From positions 62,001-126,000 of the forward strand of contig NZ_JAHXPQ010000005.1 of the NCBI RefSeq assembly GCF_019391655.1: a stretch of DNA of 64,000 nucleotides, given 5' to 3'. The notes below the pieces were generated by a model, which saw only the letters and a list, made by a program, of their open reading frames with translations, did not search any database and was not told the origin of the DNA. Origin of the DNA: Mucilaginibacter rivuli. Lineage in GTDB: Bacteria; Bacteroidota; Bacteroidia; Sphingobacteriales; Sphingobacteriaceae. The translations under genes and the position numbers were made by a program. Shown in pieces: positions 35,860-44,689 of the stretch (position 1 is the stretch's first letter; every line of letters begins with the position of its first letter).

Positions 35860-36540
35860 ATGAATGTACTTATCATTGAAGATGAAAAATCACTGGCAAA
35901 GGAGTTAGAAATTTTCCTGTCGACTAACAATTACCTCTGCGAGATCTGTTATAACGGCAAAACGGCATCCGAAAAAATAGCTATTAATTTATACGATTTT
36001 ATATTGATAGACCTTGGCCTGCCCGATTATGAAGGCCTAGACCTGTTAAAAGAAGCCAAAAAACATAACCCCGAAGCAGCATGTATCATATTAACGGCCC
36101 GCGCCGAAGTGTACGATCGTATTAAAGGCCTTGACCTCGGTGCCGATGATTATTTGCCCAAACCTTTCTCCATGCTGGAGTTGCAAAGCCGTATGCAAGC
36201 CATTGTACGCCGCAAGTTTGGTTTAAAGCATACCATTGTAACCTTAGGCAATTTTGTGATAGACCTGAACGACCGCACCATCAGCCATAACAGTACCGAG
36301 GTAAGTACCATTACCAAAAAAGAGTTCGACCTGATTGCTTACCTCATCATGAATAAAAACCGCACGCTTACCCGCCCGCAGCTAAGCGAGCACATTTGGG
36401 GCAGCCTGGTAAATGATGATTACGATTCGAATTATATTGATGTGCATATTAAAAACATCCGCAAGAAGCTGAGCGCCTTTGCCCCGCCCGATTGGCTTGA
36501 AACTGTACGCGGCCTGGGTTATAAAATTAAAATGAGCTAA
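35860..36540 (+). CDS. OmpR-family response regulator
   Basis: A 226-residue protein: receiver domain (1-115) with acidic pocket EDE at 8-10, phospho-acceptor D in FILIDLGLPDYEG (about 52), T in ILTAR and K in LPKPFSMLE; then a winged-helix DNA-binding domain (about 130-226) with YIDVHIKNIRKKL and TVRGLGYKI. It is 5 bp upstream of its histidine kinase gene. Confidence 0.95.
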   Translation: MNVLIIEDEKSLAKELEIFLSTNNYLCEICYNGKTASEKIAINLYDFILIDLGLPDYEGLDLLKEAKKHNPEAACIILTARAEVYDRIKGLDLGADDYLPKPFSMLELQSRMQAIVRRKFGLKHTIVTLGNFVIDLNDRTISHNSTEVSTITKKEFDLIAYLIMNKNRTLTRPQLSEHIWGSLVNDDYDSNYIDVHIKNIRKKLSAFAPPDWLETVRGLGYKIKMS

Positions 36541-36545
36541 GTATT

Positions 36546-37868
36546 TTGAAACTGCAAACCAAACTTACACTGTTTAATGCCATCTCGAAGCTGGTAATAG
36601 TGATATTGTTTGTTTTATTGTTGCCTACCCTTATTAAAAACATTAACCAAACCTATAACGATAACCGCATGCGTAAACAGCAGGACAAGGTTATGCAGTT
36701 AATTAAAAGCCAAGGCATTGGTTACTACATTCAAAACGGCGAAGGTTATGGTAGTTATACCCTGCTAAAAGAAGAATACATTAGTTTGGATGAGGCCGAC
36801 TCTTCACTGAGTATAGATACCATAAGTAACCACAAACGGCTTGTTGAGCGCGATACCATTGAATACCGTATATTAAGCCATACGTTTAAAGCAGGCGGCA
36901 AAAACTACCTGTTAGAGGTGGGCAAAAGTGTAAATACCGTAGGCGAAACCAATATTGCCTTACAAAGTATAGCATTAGAGGTTTTACTGGGCATGATATG
37001 CCTTACCATATTGGCCGATCTTTTTTACTCAAACTATATTTTAAAACCGCTGGGCCTCATTATTAAAACCAAGCTGATAGGAAACAAGTTCCCTAACTTT
37101 GGCTCGTATAAAAAGGTACGGACCACTACTTCCGATTTTCAGTATCTCGATAAAAGTATACACGAAATGATACAGGCTATCGAGGGCGCGTTCCACAAAG
37201 AGCGTGAGTTTATATCAAATGCATCGCACGAACTAATGACCCCTATCTCTATCCTGCAATCAAAGATAGAGAACATGTTTAACCGTGATGAGATTAGCGA
37301 CGATGTAAAGGTACGCCTGCTGGAAATGCAAAAGATACTGAACCGCTTAAAGAGCATTACCAAAACCCTGCTACTGATATCGCAGATTGAGAACGCACAG
37401 TTTTTAAAGGAAGATACCATTGGCATTAAAAACCTGGTTGAAGCAGTTTACCAGGAAATATCCATCAGGCTTGAAGAAAAAAACATCGGGTTTAAAATAC
37501 TGATAGCAGAAGATTTTACCCTCGAACAGGTAAACAGGTTTTTATTGTTCAACATGTTTTTTAACCTGGTAAACAACGCCATAAAATACAATAAAGTTAA
37601 TGGCGATATTACCATTAAAGGCTTTAAAGAAGCCGACAGGTTAATTGTGCAGGTAACAGACAGCGGCATTGGTATTGCCGAAGAGCAGGTCTCGTTTATT
37701 TTTAACCGCTTTAAAAAGTTCCGCCAATCAATGGAGCAGGAAAGTTTTGGTTTGGGATTGCCTATTGTAAAATCAATTGCCGATTTTCATGGCATTGATA
37801 TTAATGTAACATCAACTATAAATGAGGGTACTACTTTTACCCTGCACTTCCCGCCTGCCGAAGTTTAA
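36546..37868 (+). CDS. Sensor histidine kinase (HisKA type)
   Basis: A 440-residue kinase with two membrane segments (about 12-34 and 140-165) around a periplasmic sensor of about 100 residues, then HisKA with the phospho-His in FISNASHELMTPISIL, an N box FFNLVNNAIKYN, G1 VTDSGIGIAEEQ and G2 FGLGLPIVKSI. No ATG precedes the first membrane segment, so the TTG at 36546 is the probable start; the next ATG would remove that segment. It is cognate to the upstream response regulator. Confidence 0.93.
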   Translation: MKLQTKLTLFNAISKLVIVILFVLLLPTLIKNINQTYNDNRMRKQQDKVMQLIKSQGIGYYIQNGEGYGSYTLLKEEYISLDEADSSLSIDTISNHKRLVERDTIEYRILSHTFKAGGKNYLLEVGKSVNTVGETNIALQSIALEVLLGMICLTILADLFYSNYILKPLGLIIKTKLIGNKFPNFGSYKKVRTTTSDFQYLDKSIHEMIQAIEGAFHKEREFISNASHELMTPISILQSKIENMFNRDEISDDVKVRLLEMQKILNRLKSITKTLLLISQIENAQFLKEDTIGIKNLVEAVYQEISIRLEEKNIGFKILIAEDFTLEQVNRFLLFNMFFNLVNNAIKYNKVNGDITIKGFKEADRLIVQVTDSGIGIAEEQVSFIFNRFKKFRQSMEQESFGLGLPIVKSIADFHGIDINVTSTINEGTTFTLHFPPAEV

Positions 37869-37877
37869 TAGCTAACC

Positions 37878-38882
37878 TTATTGTGCCGAAGCTTTTGCGG
37901 CTTCTTCTTTGGCTTTGGCTTCTCTTTTGGCTTTATCTTTAAAAATACCTTTTAATAAAAAACTGTGCTGAACAGCTTCCAGGTCGTCATTTAACTTAAT
38001 CGAGCTTTGTTGCAGGTAATCTAACGTACTTTTTACCTGTGCCGCGCTTTTAGGGTCGTTTAATAAAACTCCCAGGGCATTATCAGTAGTATTGAGTTTG
38101 TTGCTTGCGCGATTCAGGTTTTCAACCATTGTACCCGCGTTTGTGGTAGCTTTTTTAAGTTGTGCTACCGATGCCTGTAATTGGTTAAATACGCTGGTGT
38201 CCGTCAGCATTTTATCTGCCAGGCCGCCTTTGGTATTCATCTTATCCGAAAAACGGTTCAGCTCCATCGCCATTTTTTGTGTGCTTTGGGTAGTGGCGTT
38301 CAGGTTAGTTACAATGCTCCTGAATTTGTATGTCATAGCCGAATCTGTGAGCAATGCACCAACCAGCCCTTTTCCTTTTGCAATGTTATTGCTAATGTTT
38401 TTAAAGTCGGTAGTGATCACCAGCAGGTTTTCGTTATTGCGTTGCAGGGTTTTCATAATATCGTCTGTAGACATGAGCTTCTCTGTCTGTACCCTATCGC
38501 CATCTGCAATAATAGGTGCCTGGGGGCTTCCGCCATCTATCACAATGATCTTATTGCCGATCAAACCATCCGAACTGATACGCACACCCGCGTTGCGGTG
38601 GATATATTGCTGTATGTTCTGATCAATTGACATTTGTACCTCCACCTGCGATACTCCTGTAAATTTCATATTACTGATCGTACCTACCTTAACACCAGAA
38701 AACCAGATGTTATTTCCTTTTTTCAAACCGGCAACATCATCAAAAATGGCGATCACTTTAAAGTTCTTTTCAAAACTTTTTTGTTGCCCGCCCAATATAA
38801 ATATACCTAATACAAATATGAGCACGCCGAGAAATACGAATATCCCAACAATGACAGCACGTTTGCTTTCTTCTTTTTCCAT
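37878..38882 (-). CDS. mlaD: MlaD family protein (MCE domain)
   Basis: A 334-residue protein with one N-terminal membrane segment (about 10-30), an MCE domain (about 38-115, with GLKKGNNIWFSGVKVGTIS) and a long helical region to the end, closed by a Lys/Ala-rich tail. MCE proteins form hexameric lipid-transfer rings in the periplasm and work with MlaE and MlaF. It is the last gene of the mlaE-mlaF-mlaD order (5 bp after mlaF). No mlaB or mlaC is present, as is common in Bacteroidota. Confidence 0.9.
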   Translation of the reverse strand: MEKEESKRAVIVGIFVFLGVLIFVLGIFILGGQQKSFEKNFKVIAIFDDVAGLKKGNNIWFSGVKVGTISNMKFTGVSQVEVQMSIDQNIQQYIHRNAGVRISSDGLIGNKIIVIDGGSPQAPIIADGDRVQTEKLMSTDDIMKTLQRNNENLLVITTDFKNISNNIAKGKGLVGALLTDSAMTYKFRSIVTNLNATTQSTQKMAMELNRFSDKMNTKGGLADKMLTDTSVFNQLQASVAQLKKATTNAGTMVENLNRASNKLNTTDNALGVLLNDPKSAAQVKSTLDYLQQSSIKLNDDLEAVQHSFLLKGIFKDKAKREAKAKEEAAKASAQ

Positions 38883-38887
38883 GTCTT

Positions 38888-39661
38888 TTATTTAATAAAA
38901 TTATAATCAAAAAATGGTTTAACCCGGTCATCATCCGTATTAAACACCTCGTCAAAACTACCCTGCCGCTCAAACTTACCGCTCAGTAAAATAGCCATCC
39001 GGTCGCCGGTCGCTTTGGCGCAGGTCAAATCGTGGGTAATGATGATTGACGATGTTTTATAACGCTGCTGAACCTCATTTATCAGGCTGTTAATTTCTAT
39101 ACAGGTTATAGGGTCCAGGCCAGCTGTAGGCTCATCATAGAGCATAATTTCGGGATTTAATATCAGTGTACGTGCAATACCTATACGTTTACGCTGCCCG
39201 CCCGAAAGCTCTGCAGGCATCTGGTTAATGGCCTGCTCCAAACCAACGGCCTCCAATACGGTCTCAACGGCCTTATCTATTTCTGCACGGCTCAAATTCT
39301 TTTTGTTCCGCACCAGCGGAAACTCCAGGTTCTTCCGCACCGTCATACTATCATACAAGGCACTGTTCTGGAATGAAAAACCTATCCGTGTACGAATCTC
39401 ATTTAATTCCTTATCGGTGATATTTTTCATATCCTTACCCAACAGGCTTACCGTACCCTCATCAGGTTTTATTAAGCCCGATATGATCTTTATCAGCACC
39501 GATTTACCCGTGCCCGAACGGCCAAGCACAACCAGGTTTTCGCCCTGGTAAAGTTCAAGGTCAACACCGCGCAGCACCGCGTTACCATCAAAAGATTTTG
39601 TTAACCCTTTGATGCTGATCACAGCATTTTTATAATCGATAGCGGCCTTCGCTTTTTTCAT
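38888..39661 (-). CDS. mlaF: MlaF-type ABC transporter ATPase
   Basis: A 257-residue ATPase with Walker A VLGRSGTGKSVLIK (about 44), signature AELSGGQRKRIGIART and Walker B IMLYDEPTAGLDP followed by the switch His in IIITHDL. It powers lipid movement through MlaE between the inner membrane and the MlaD ring. The gene is 3 bp after mlaE and 5 bp before mlaD. Confidence 0.93.
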   Translation of the reverse strand: MKKAKAAIDYKNAVISIKGLTKSFDGNAVLRGVDLELYQGENLVVLGRSGTGKSVLIKIISGLIKPDEGTVSLLGKDMKNITDKELNEIRTRIGFSFQNSALYDSMTVRKNLEFPLVRNKKNLSRAEIDKAVETVLEAVGLEQAINQMPAELSGGQRKRIGIARTLILNPEIMLYDEPTAGLDPITCIEINSLINEVQQRYKTSSIIITHDLTCAKATGDRMAILLSGKFERQGSFDEVFNTDDDRVKPFFDYNFIK

Positions 39662-39664
39662 AAC

Positions 39665-40474
39665 CTATCTAAACCAACCAAATATCTGTACAATAATAAC
39701 CTCTTCAATAAACACCAGGAACATGGCCGTAACCACCGCCATATTTGCTGCTTTACCTACACCCTCGGTACCCTTGGTAGAGTTATAGCCCTGGTAACAT
39801 CCCACCACACCAATAGTAAACCCAAAAACAATTGATTTTGCCAGTGACGATGTAAAATCGACAAAATTGAGCGGTTCAAATACCTGCTCCATAAAAGTGG
39901 TATAACTGGTGCCTTCGTTTTGTGCCACATTCACATAACCACCTATCAGTGCTATTAAACCCGCGTAGGTTGCCAATATTGGCACGGTAATGCTTGTAGC
40001 AAGCACACGGGTAACCACTAAATACTTAAACGGTTTAGTGCCCGATACCTCCATGGCATCTATCTGTTCGGTAACACGCATGGAGCCCAACTCGGCACCA
40101 ATGCTTGATCCTACTTTACCCGCGCAAATAATGGCCGTAATAAGCGGAGCCAATGCGCGCATAATTGCTATCGATACCAAACGCGGCAGCCATGATGTTG
40201 CCCCAAACTCTGATAAGGATGGCCGCGACTGCTTGGTGAATATCACCCCGATAATGAAAGCCGTAACCGATATAATGGTCAATGAGCGTACCCCAACCTC
40301 GTAGCACTGTTTCATCACCTCCTTAAACTCATAAGGCGGAAAGAAAACTTCTCTGAAAAACCGGGCTACAAACTGGAAAACCTTATAAAAATCAATAAAT
40401 ACACTAACCAGCCAGCGTTTTATGGCCGGGTCTTGTTTGGGTGCAGGTTCTATTGCGGTAGTGTTCTTATCCAT
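39665..40474 (-). CDS. mlaE: MlaE family lipid transport permease
   Basis: A 269-residue permease with five or six membrane segments and the family signature RVTEQIDAMEVSGTKPFKYL. It carries an N-terminal extension rich in Pro and Lys. It is first in the mlaEFD operon. About 280 bp of A+T-rich sequence divides it from the divergent MFS gene. Confidence 0.92.
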   Translation of the reverse strand: MDKNTTAIEPAPKQDPAIKRWLVSVFIDFYKVFQFVARFFREVFFPPYEFKEVMKQCYEVGVRSLTIISVTAFIIGVIFTKQSRPSLSEFGATSWLPRLVSIAIMRALAPLITAIICAGKVGSSIGAELGSMRVTEQIDAMEVSGTKPFKYLVVTRVLATSITVPILATYAGLIALIGGYVNVAQNEGTSYTTFMEQVFEPLNFVDFTSSLAKSIVFGFTIGVVGCYQGYNSTKGTEGVGKAANMAVVTAMFLVFIEEVIIVQIFGWFR

Positions 40475-40753
40475 TTATCAGGGGTGGCGTATTGTATTGC
40501 TTGTTTAACCAAATAACAATACAAAAGTTTAAGTTATTGTTAATTACCGTTCAAATAAGTGTTAGTAATATATTAGTAATCAAATATTTCAGGACAGTTG
40601 TTTTTCTATAACGCCTAATTGCTATAGTTGCGGTAATTAATATATCTGTTTTTTGCGCCGCTAAATTAAGCCGATATTTAATAGAATTGTTCGGTTTCGT
40701 GTCAAAAAAAAATATCCTGTGGCAGTATTTACTTTAATTGTGCATATTGCGGC

Positions 40754-42103
40754 ATGTCTGCCATAAAGCTGCCTTTCCGTAAACAAATTGCCTATGCAGC
40801 CGGTATGATGGGTTGGAGTATCATGACGAATGTTATCATCGTAATGCTCCCCTACTTTTACCTTCCTCCTTCAAACTCAGGCTTAATGCCGCTTGTGCCG
40901 CAGCTAATGGTATTTGGCGTGTTAAACATTATGTCGGTTATCGCGGCATCGGGCCGTATGATAGATGCTTTTTACGATCCTTTTTTAGCACAACTGAGCG
41001 ATAAAAGCGATAACCCCAAAGGGCGACGCACCCCGTTTATGCTGAAGGCCATCATCCCGGCAGTACTATTTTGCTCGCTAACCTTTTACCCGCTAACGCA
41101 TACCGAAAGTTTGAATAACGCCGTTTGGATAGCGGTTACCCTGGCCGGCTTTTTTATTGCCGCTACAACGTATATCATCCCATATAACGCGCTATTGCCC
41201 GAGATGACGGATACCGCAGCCGAAAAAATAAAACTCTCCTCGTGGCAACAGATCGGCTTTGTATTGGGTATTATATTTTCGGCATTGGTAAATAACTTTG
41301 CCGACCTGATACAACACTTATTTAACGTACCCAACCGTACCAATGCCCTGCAATACACTATTTGGGGACTGAGCATTTTTGCAGGGCTGATTATGCTGAT
41401 ACCCGTTCTTTTTATTGATGAAAAGAAATACTCCAATAGTAAACCATCGCATCTGCCTTTGTGGCCCGCCATACGGGCAACATTTGCTAACCGCAATTTT
41501 AAATACTACCTCATATCCGATTTTTCGTACTACATGGCGCTGAGCATCATATCCAGCGGTTTGTTGTTCTTTATAAAGGTATTGCTTGGCCTGCCCGAAT
41601 CGCGCGGGGGAATATTGATGGGGACCATGGTTTTGGTATCTGTGTTGTTTTACCCGCTTATCAATTTCATGTCTATCCGCTTTGGCAAAAAGCCAATTGT
41701 GTTGTTCTCTTTTTTGTTGCTGGCGCTGATATTCGTTGCGATATACTTTTTAGGGAGGTTCAACTTATCACCAAACGTACAGATCTATACGCTGGTAATA
41801 TGTGCTGCTTTTCCATTAGCATCATTGGGTATATTGCCCAATGCCATACTTGCCGAAATAGCCCAAACAGATGCCGAAAAAACCGGCGAAAACCGTGAGG
41901 GAATGTTCTTTGCTGTGAAATATTTGTTTGTAAAATTCGGGCAAACCTTAGGTATCGCCCTGTTCGCTTTCCTCACCGTTTATGGTAAAGACCCCGGCAA
42001 TGATTATGGGCTGCGTTTAAATGGCTTATGCGGCTTTGTATTGTGCCTGCTGGCATTTTTGGTATTTACCCGTTTTCGGGAATTAAAACCCGCAAAGAAA
42101 TAG
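40754..42103 (+). CDS. MFS transporter of the GPH (MFS_2) family
   Basis: A 449-residue protein with about 12 membrane segments. The loop DPFLAQLSDKSDNPKGRRTPFML after segments 2-3 is characteristic of glycoside-pentoside-hexuronide:cation symporters, and LLPEMTDTAAEKIKLSSWQQ follows. The first ATG at 40754 is used. In proteobacteria GPH-like transporters accompany COG2907/COG3496/Cfa genes, as here, so a lipid-related substrate is more likely than a sugar (inference). It ends 2 bp from the convergent Cfa gene. Confidence 0.88.
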   Translation: MSAIKLPFRKQIAYAAGMMGWSIMTNVIIVMLPYFYLPPSNSGLMPLVPQLMVFGVLNIMSVIAASGRMIDAFYDPFLAQLSDKSDNPKGRRTPFMLKAIIPAVLFCSLTFYPLTHTESLNNAVWIAVTLAGFFIAATTYIIPYNALLPEMTDTAAEKIKLSSWQQIGFVLGIIFSALVNNFADLIQHLFNVPNRTNALQYTIWGLSIFAGLIMLIPVLFIDEKKYSNSKPSHLPLWPAIRATFANRNFKYYLISDFSYYMALSIISSGLLFFIKVLLGLPESRGGILMGTMVLVSVLFYPLINFMSIRFGKKPIVLFSFLLLALIFVAIYFLGRFNLSPNVQIYTLVICAAFPLASLGILPNAILAEIAQTDAEKTGENREGMFFAVKYLFVKFGQTLGIALFAFLTVYGKDPGNDYGLRLNGLCGFVLCLLAFLVFTRFRELKPAKK

Positions 42104-42105
42104 GC

Positions 42106-43344
42106 TTACCACTCCGTATTATTCGGCCTTGTGTATACCAAATGCATTACGTTAATATTGCGCATTGCAAAAGCGGCTTCGCAATAGCATAAGTAATAGT
42201 TCCATTTACGTACAAAGGTATCATCAAAACCTAATTTTTTGGCTTTGGCAAGGCTGGCATTAAATTGTACAAACCAAAGCCTGAGGGTTTCGGCATAGTG
42301 CAGGCCAAGGTCTTTAAGGTCAACAAGCGTCATATCGCTGGTGCGGTTAATAGCTCCGTTAATTGCCGCTACCGATGGCAGCAACGAGCCGGGGAATATA
42401 TGCTTCTGTATCCAATCCACACCTTTACGCAGGCTTTCATAGCGCGAATCGGGACTGGTAATTACCTGTATGGCTAACAAACCGTTCTTTTTAAGCAATG
42501 TATTTACCTTACGGAAATATACGTCTAAAAAAGCATCTCCCACGGCTTCCAGCATCTCTATCGAAACGATCTTATCATAAGTACCCTCAAGTTCGCGGTA
42601 ATCGCGCAGCAATATCTCTACCTTGCCATCTAAACCGGCTTGGGTAACGCGTTCGCGGGCAAGCTTGGCCTGCTCCTCGCTTATGGTTAATGATGTTACT
42701 TTACAGCCATAGTTTTTAGCGATGTAAATAGCATTGCCGCCCCAGCCACTGCCTATCTCCAATACATGGTCGGTAGGTTTAAGGCGCAGCTGCCTGCAAA
42801 GGCGTTCGTATTTTGCCAGCTGGGCCTCTTCCAAACTCAAGCCATCTTTATAAAAATATGCTGCAGAGTAGGTCATGGTAGGGTCCAGGAAACTGGCAAA
42901 GAAATCATTATTCAGATCGTAATGCTCTGAAATGTTCTTTTTAGAACCGGATACCGTATTTGCTCTTTTATAGTGTGATAGCTTGTTGTATATTTTTAAC
43001 AGGTTTAACGCGGCACCCTGCACGTTGCTGCCCGACAGGCCCGGCGCGTTCTCTACATTCAATAAAAACCATTTGATCACATTGGTGATATTATCCGTAT
43101 CCCAAAGGCCGTCAACATAAGCTTCTCCAAAACCGATATCGCCAAATAAAATGCAACGCTTATAAAACTCGGAGTTATTAATTGTAATGTTTGCCGATAG
43201 GTTACTCCCCCCGTCGCCAATTGTTATGACGTCGCCATCATGCAATGTTAATGTCAAATGTCCCAGGGTCATTTTCGACAAAAACTTAATTACAATGTCT
43301 TGATAAAAGCTATTTTTTTTAACAAGTGTTAACGCATTTGGCAT
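42106..43344 (-). CDS. Cyclopropane-fatty-acid-synthase-family methyltransferase (first copy)
   Basis: A 412-residue protein with the layout of Cfa: N-terminal lipid-binding domain (about 1-115), then a SAM fold with motif I VLEIGSGWGGNAIYIAKN (about 195) and the active-site region VSIEMLEAVGDAFLDVYF. Cfa enzymes add a methylene or methyl group from SAM to a double bond in membrane phospholipids. It follows the DUF1365 gene (64 bp) and belongs to the lipid-modification cluster. Product may be cyclopropane, methyl-branched or a furan precursor. Confidence 0.9.
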   Translation of the reverse strand: MPNALTLVKKNSFYQDIVIKFLSKMTLGHLTLTLHDGDVITIGDGGSNLSANITINNSEFYKRCILFGDIGFGEAYVDGLWDTDNITNVIKWFLLNVENAPGLSGSNVQGAALNLLKIYNKLSHYKRANTVSGSKKNISEHYDLNNDFFASFLDPTMTYSAAYFYKDGLSLEEAQLAKYERLCRQLRLKPTDHVLEIGSGWGGNAIYIAKNYGCKVTSLTISEEQAKLARERVTQAGLDGKVEILLRDYRELEGTYDKIVSIEMLEAVGDAFLDVYFRKVNTLLKKNGLLAIQVITSPDSRYESLRKGVDWIQKHIFPGSLLPSVAAINGAINRTSDMTLVDLKDLGLHYAETLRLWFVQFNASLAKAKKLGFDDTFVRKWNYYLCYCEAAFAMRNINVMHLVYTRPNNTEW

Positions 43345-43408
43345 AATACAGGTTCTTAATTATAAACAATCTACGTAGTTTTTTTTATAAAAGATTTATA
43401 TTGATTTT

Positions 43409-44209
43409 TTATTTCGGTTGATAAGGTTTAAAAACATCCTGTTGTAATTCAACTTGATCTGTTTTTTTATGATAAGGCAACTTTTTTAACCACAGCTTAA
43501 AAGCCTGCCAATGAATGAGCGTGATAACCTTTATTGTAATGAGCGGGAAGCTGATAAAATAAAGCAGCAGGTTAGCATCGGTTAAGGGTTTACGCACACC
43601 GCTCAACGTACTGATAAAAAACCGGTTCCCCTCCTTATCATAATCATCAATTTTGAGCTGTAGCTTTTCGCCGGGCACCTGCAAATCAAAATCGAAATTA
43701 GTATCCATATCAATAAAGGGCGATACATAAAAATACTTGGCCGTATTTAGTTTAAAGGTATTCCCACTAAGGGTATCCAAACTTAAAAAATAGGGTTTCA
43801 TTTCGTGGAAGGTATTTGATACCTCAACAATGGAACATGCCAACTGCTCCTCCTCATTATAACAAAAGTAAAATGACACCGGATTAAACTGATAACCTAA
43901 TGTAGCCAGGTTAGTGAGCACCATAATACGCCCTTCGCCAATATTTACATCCTGCGTTTCAAGATAAGTTACGATGTGCTCGCGTATGGTTTTAGATGTA
44001 TCAGGCCGCTCGCGCGGTAGCTGTAAATGATCGCTGTCTCTAAAGTTGAACAGGTTAAACCTGTTACGGCCCATTAGTTTTAGCTTGTTGTGCAGCATGT
44101 CAAGTTCATCCAGGTCAAGATAAAACATAAACACCTCGTAATGGAAGCTGTGCACTTTAGGTGCAAGGCGATGGTGCATTACTTTAGCTTTATAAAGGCA
44201 GGAGTTCAT
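43409..44209 (-). CDS. DUF1365 (COG3496) protein
   Basis: A 266-residue protein beginning NSCLYKAKVMHHRLAPKVHS, with YLDLDEL and VLTNLATLGYQFNPVSFYFC, all typical of DUF1365. It is a soluble or weakly membrane-bound protein with a hydrophobic end. The family co-occurs with COG2907 flavoproteins and Cfa-type enzymes, and this cluster repeats that association. Its reaction is not known to me. Confidence 0.9.
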   Translation of the reverse strand: MNSCLYKAKVMHHRLAPKVHSFHYEVFMFYLDLDELDMLHNKLKLMGRNRFNLFNFRDSDHLQLPRERPDTSKTIREHIVTYLETQDVNIGEGRIMVLTNLATLGYQFNPVSFYFCYNEEEQLACSIVEVSNTFHEMKPYFLSLDTLSGNTFKLNTAKYFYVSPFIDMDTNFDFDLQVPGEKLQLKIDDYDKEGNRFFISTLSGVRKPLTDANLLLYFISFPLITIKVITLIHWQAFKLWLKKLPYHKKTDQVELQQDVFKPYQPK

Positions 44210-44394
44210 TTAGGTTATACAGTGCCGTTGATGGTGGATATTTAAATCAATATACGGCTTTTTTTATCAGTAAGATTCAAATATGCCTTTTGTATTTACT
44301 CAGCCAGATCATATGCTTAATAAAAAGTAAATTTATTATAGTTTAATGAAACTTTTATATGGTAAATGCGTAAACATGAGTATCTTATCATACA

Positions 44395-44688
44395 ATGAAG
44401 CATATTAAAATAATAGAATCAATAATATTGTGCTTGTTTTCGGTATTCGTATTTTCTTGCGCAGTAGCCGAGGAAACAAATTCGCTGCCAGGCTATGCAA
44501 TGCACGCGGCAAGCCAAGAAATAAAGGCGGATAACTCAAACACAGCACAACCTTCATTATTTAGCGTTACCTCTTACATTTCTATTTCAAAACTGATCTC
44601 CTCTATCATTGTTTTTGTTGTTGTAGTATCGCTGATTATTGTATTGGTGGCTTTTATATTGTATAATACATACAGCATCAGGCCGTAA
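44395..44688 (+). CDS. Small membrane protein, function unknown
   Basis: A 97-residue protein with a lipoprotein-like N-terminus (CLFSVFVFSCAVAEE), a hydrophilic middle and a long C-terminal membrane segment (IIVFVVVVSLIIVLVAFILY). No family is recognised. It lies between divergent genes of the lipid cluster and ends 1 bp from the flavoprotein stop. ATG start and hydrophobic pattern make a real gene probable. Confidence 0.6.
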   Translation: MKHIKIIESIILCLFSVFVFSCAVAEETNSLPGYAMHAASQEIKADNSNTAQPSLFSVTSYISISKLISSIIVFVVVVSLIIVLVAFILYNTYSIRP

Positions 44689-44689
44689 T

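Noticed and set aside
40475..40753. A riboswitch or attenuator before the MFS gene
   Set aside because: Only A+T-rich DNA with weak short inverted repeats was seen; no known riboswitch core could be recognised.
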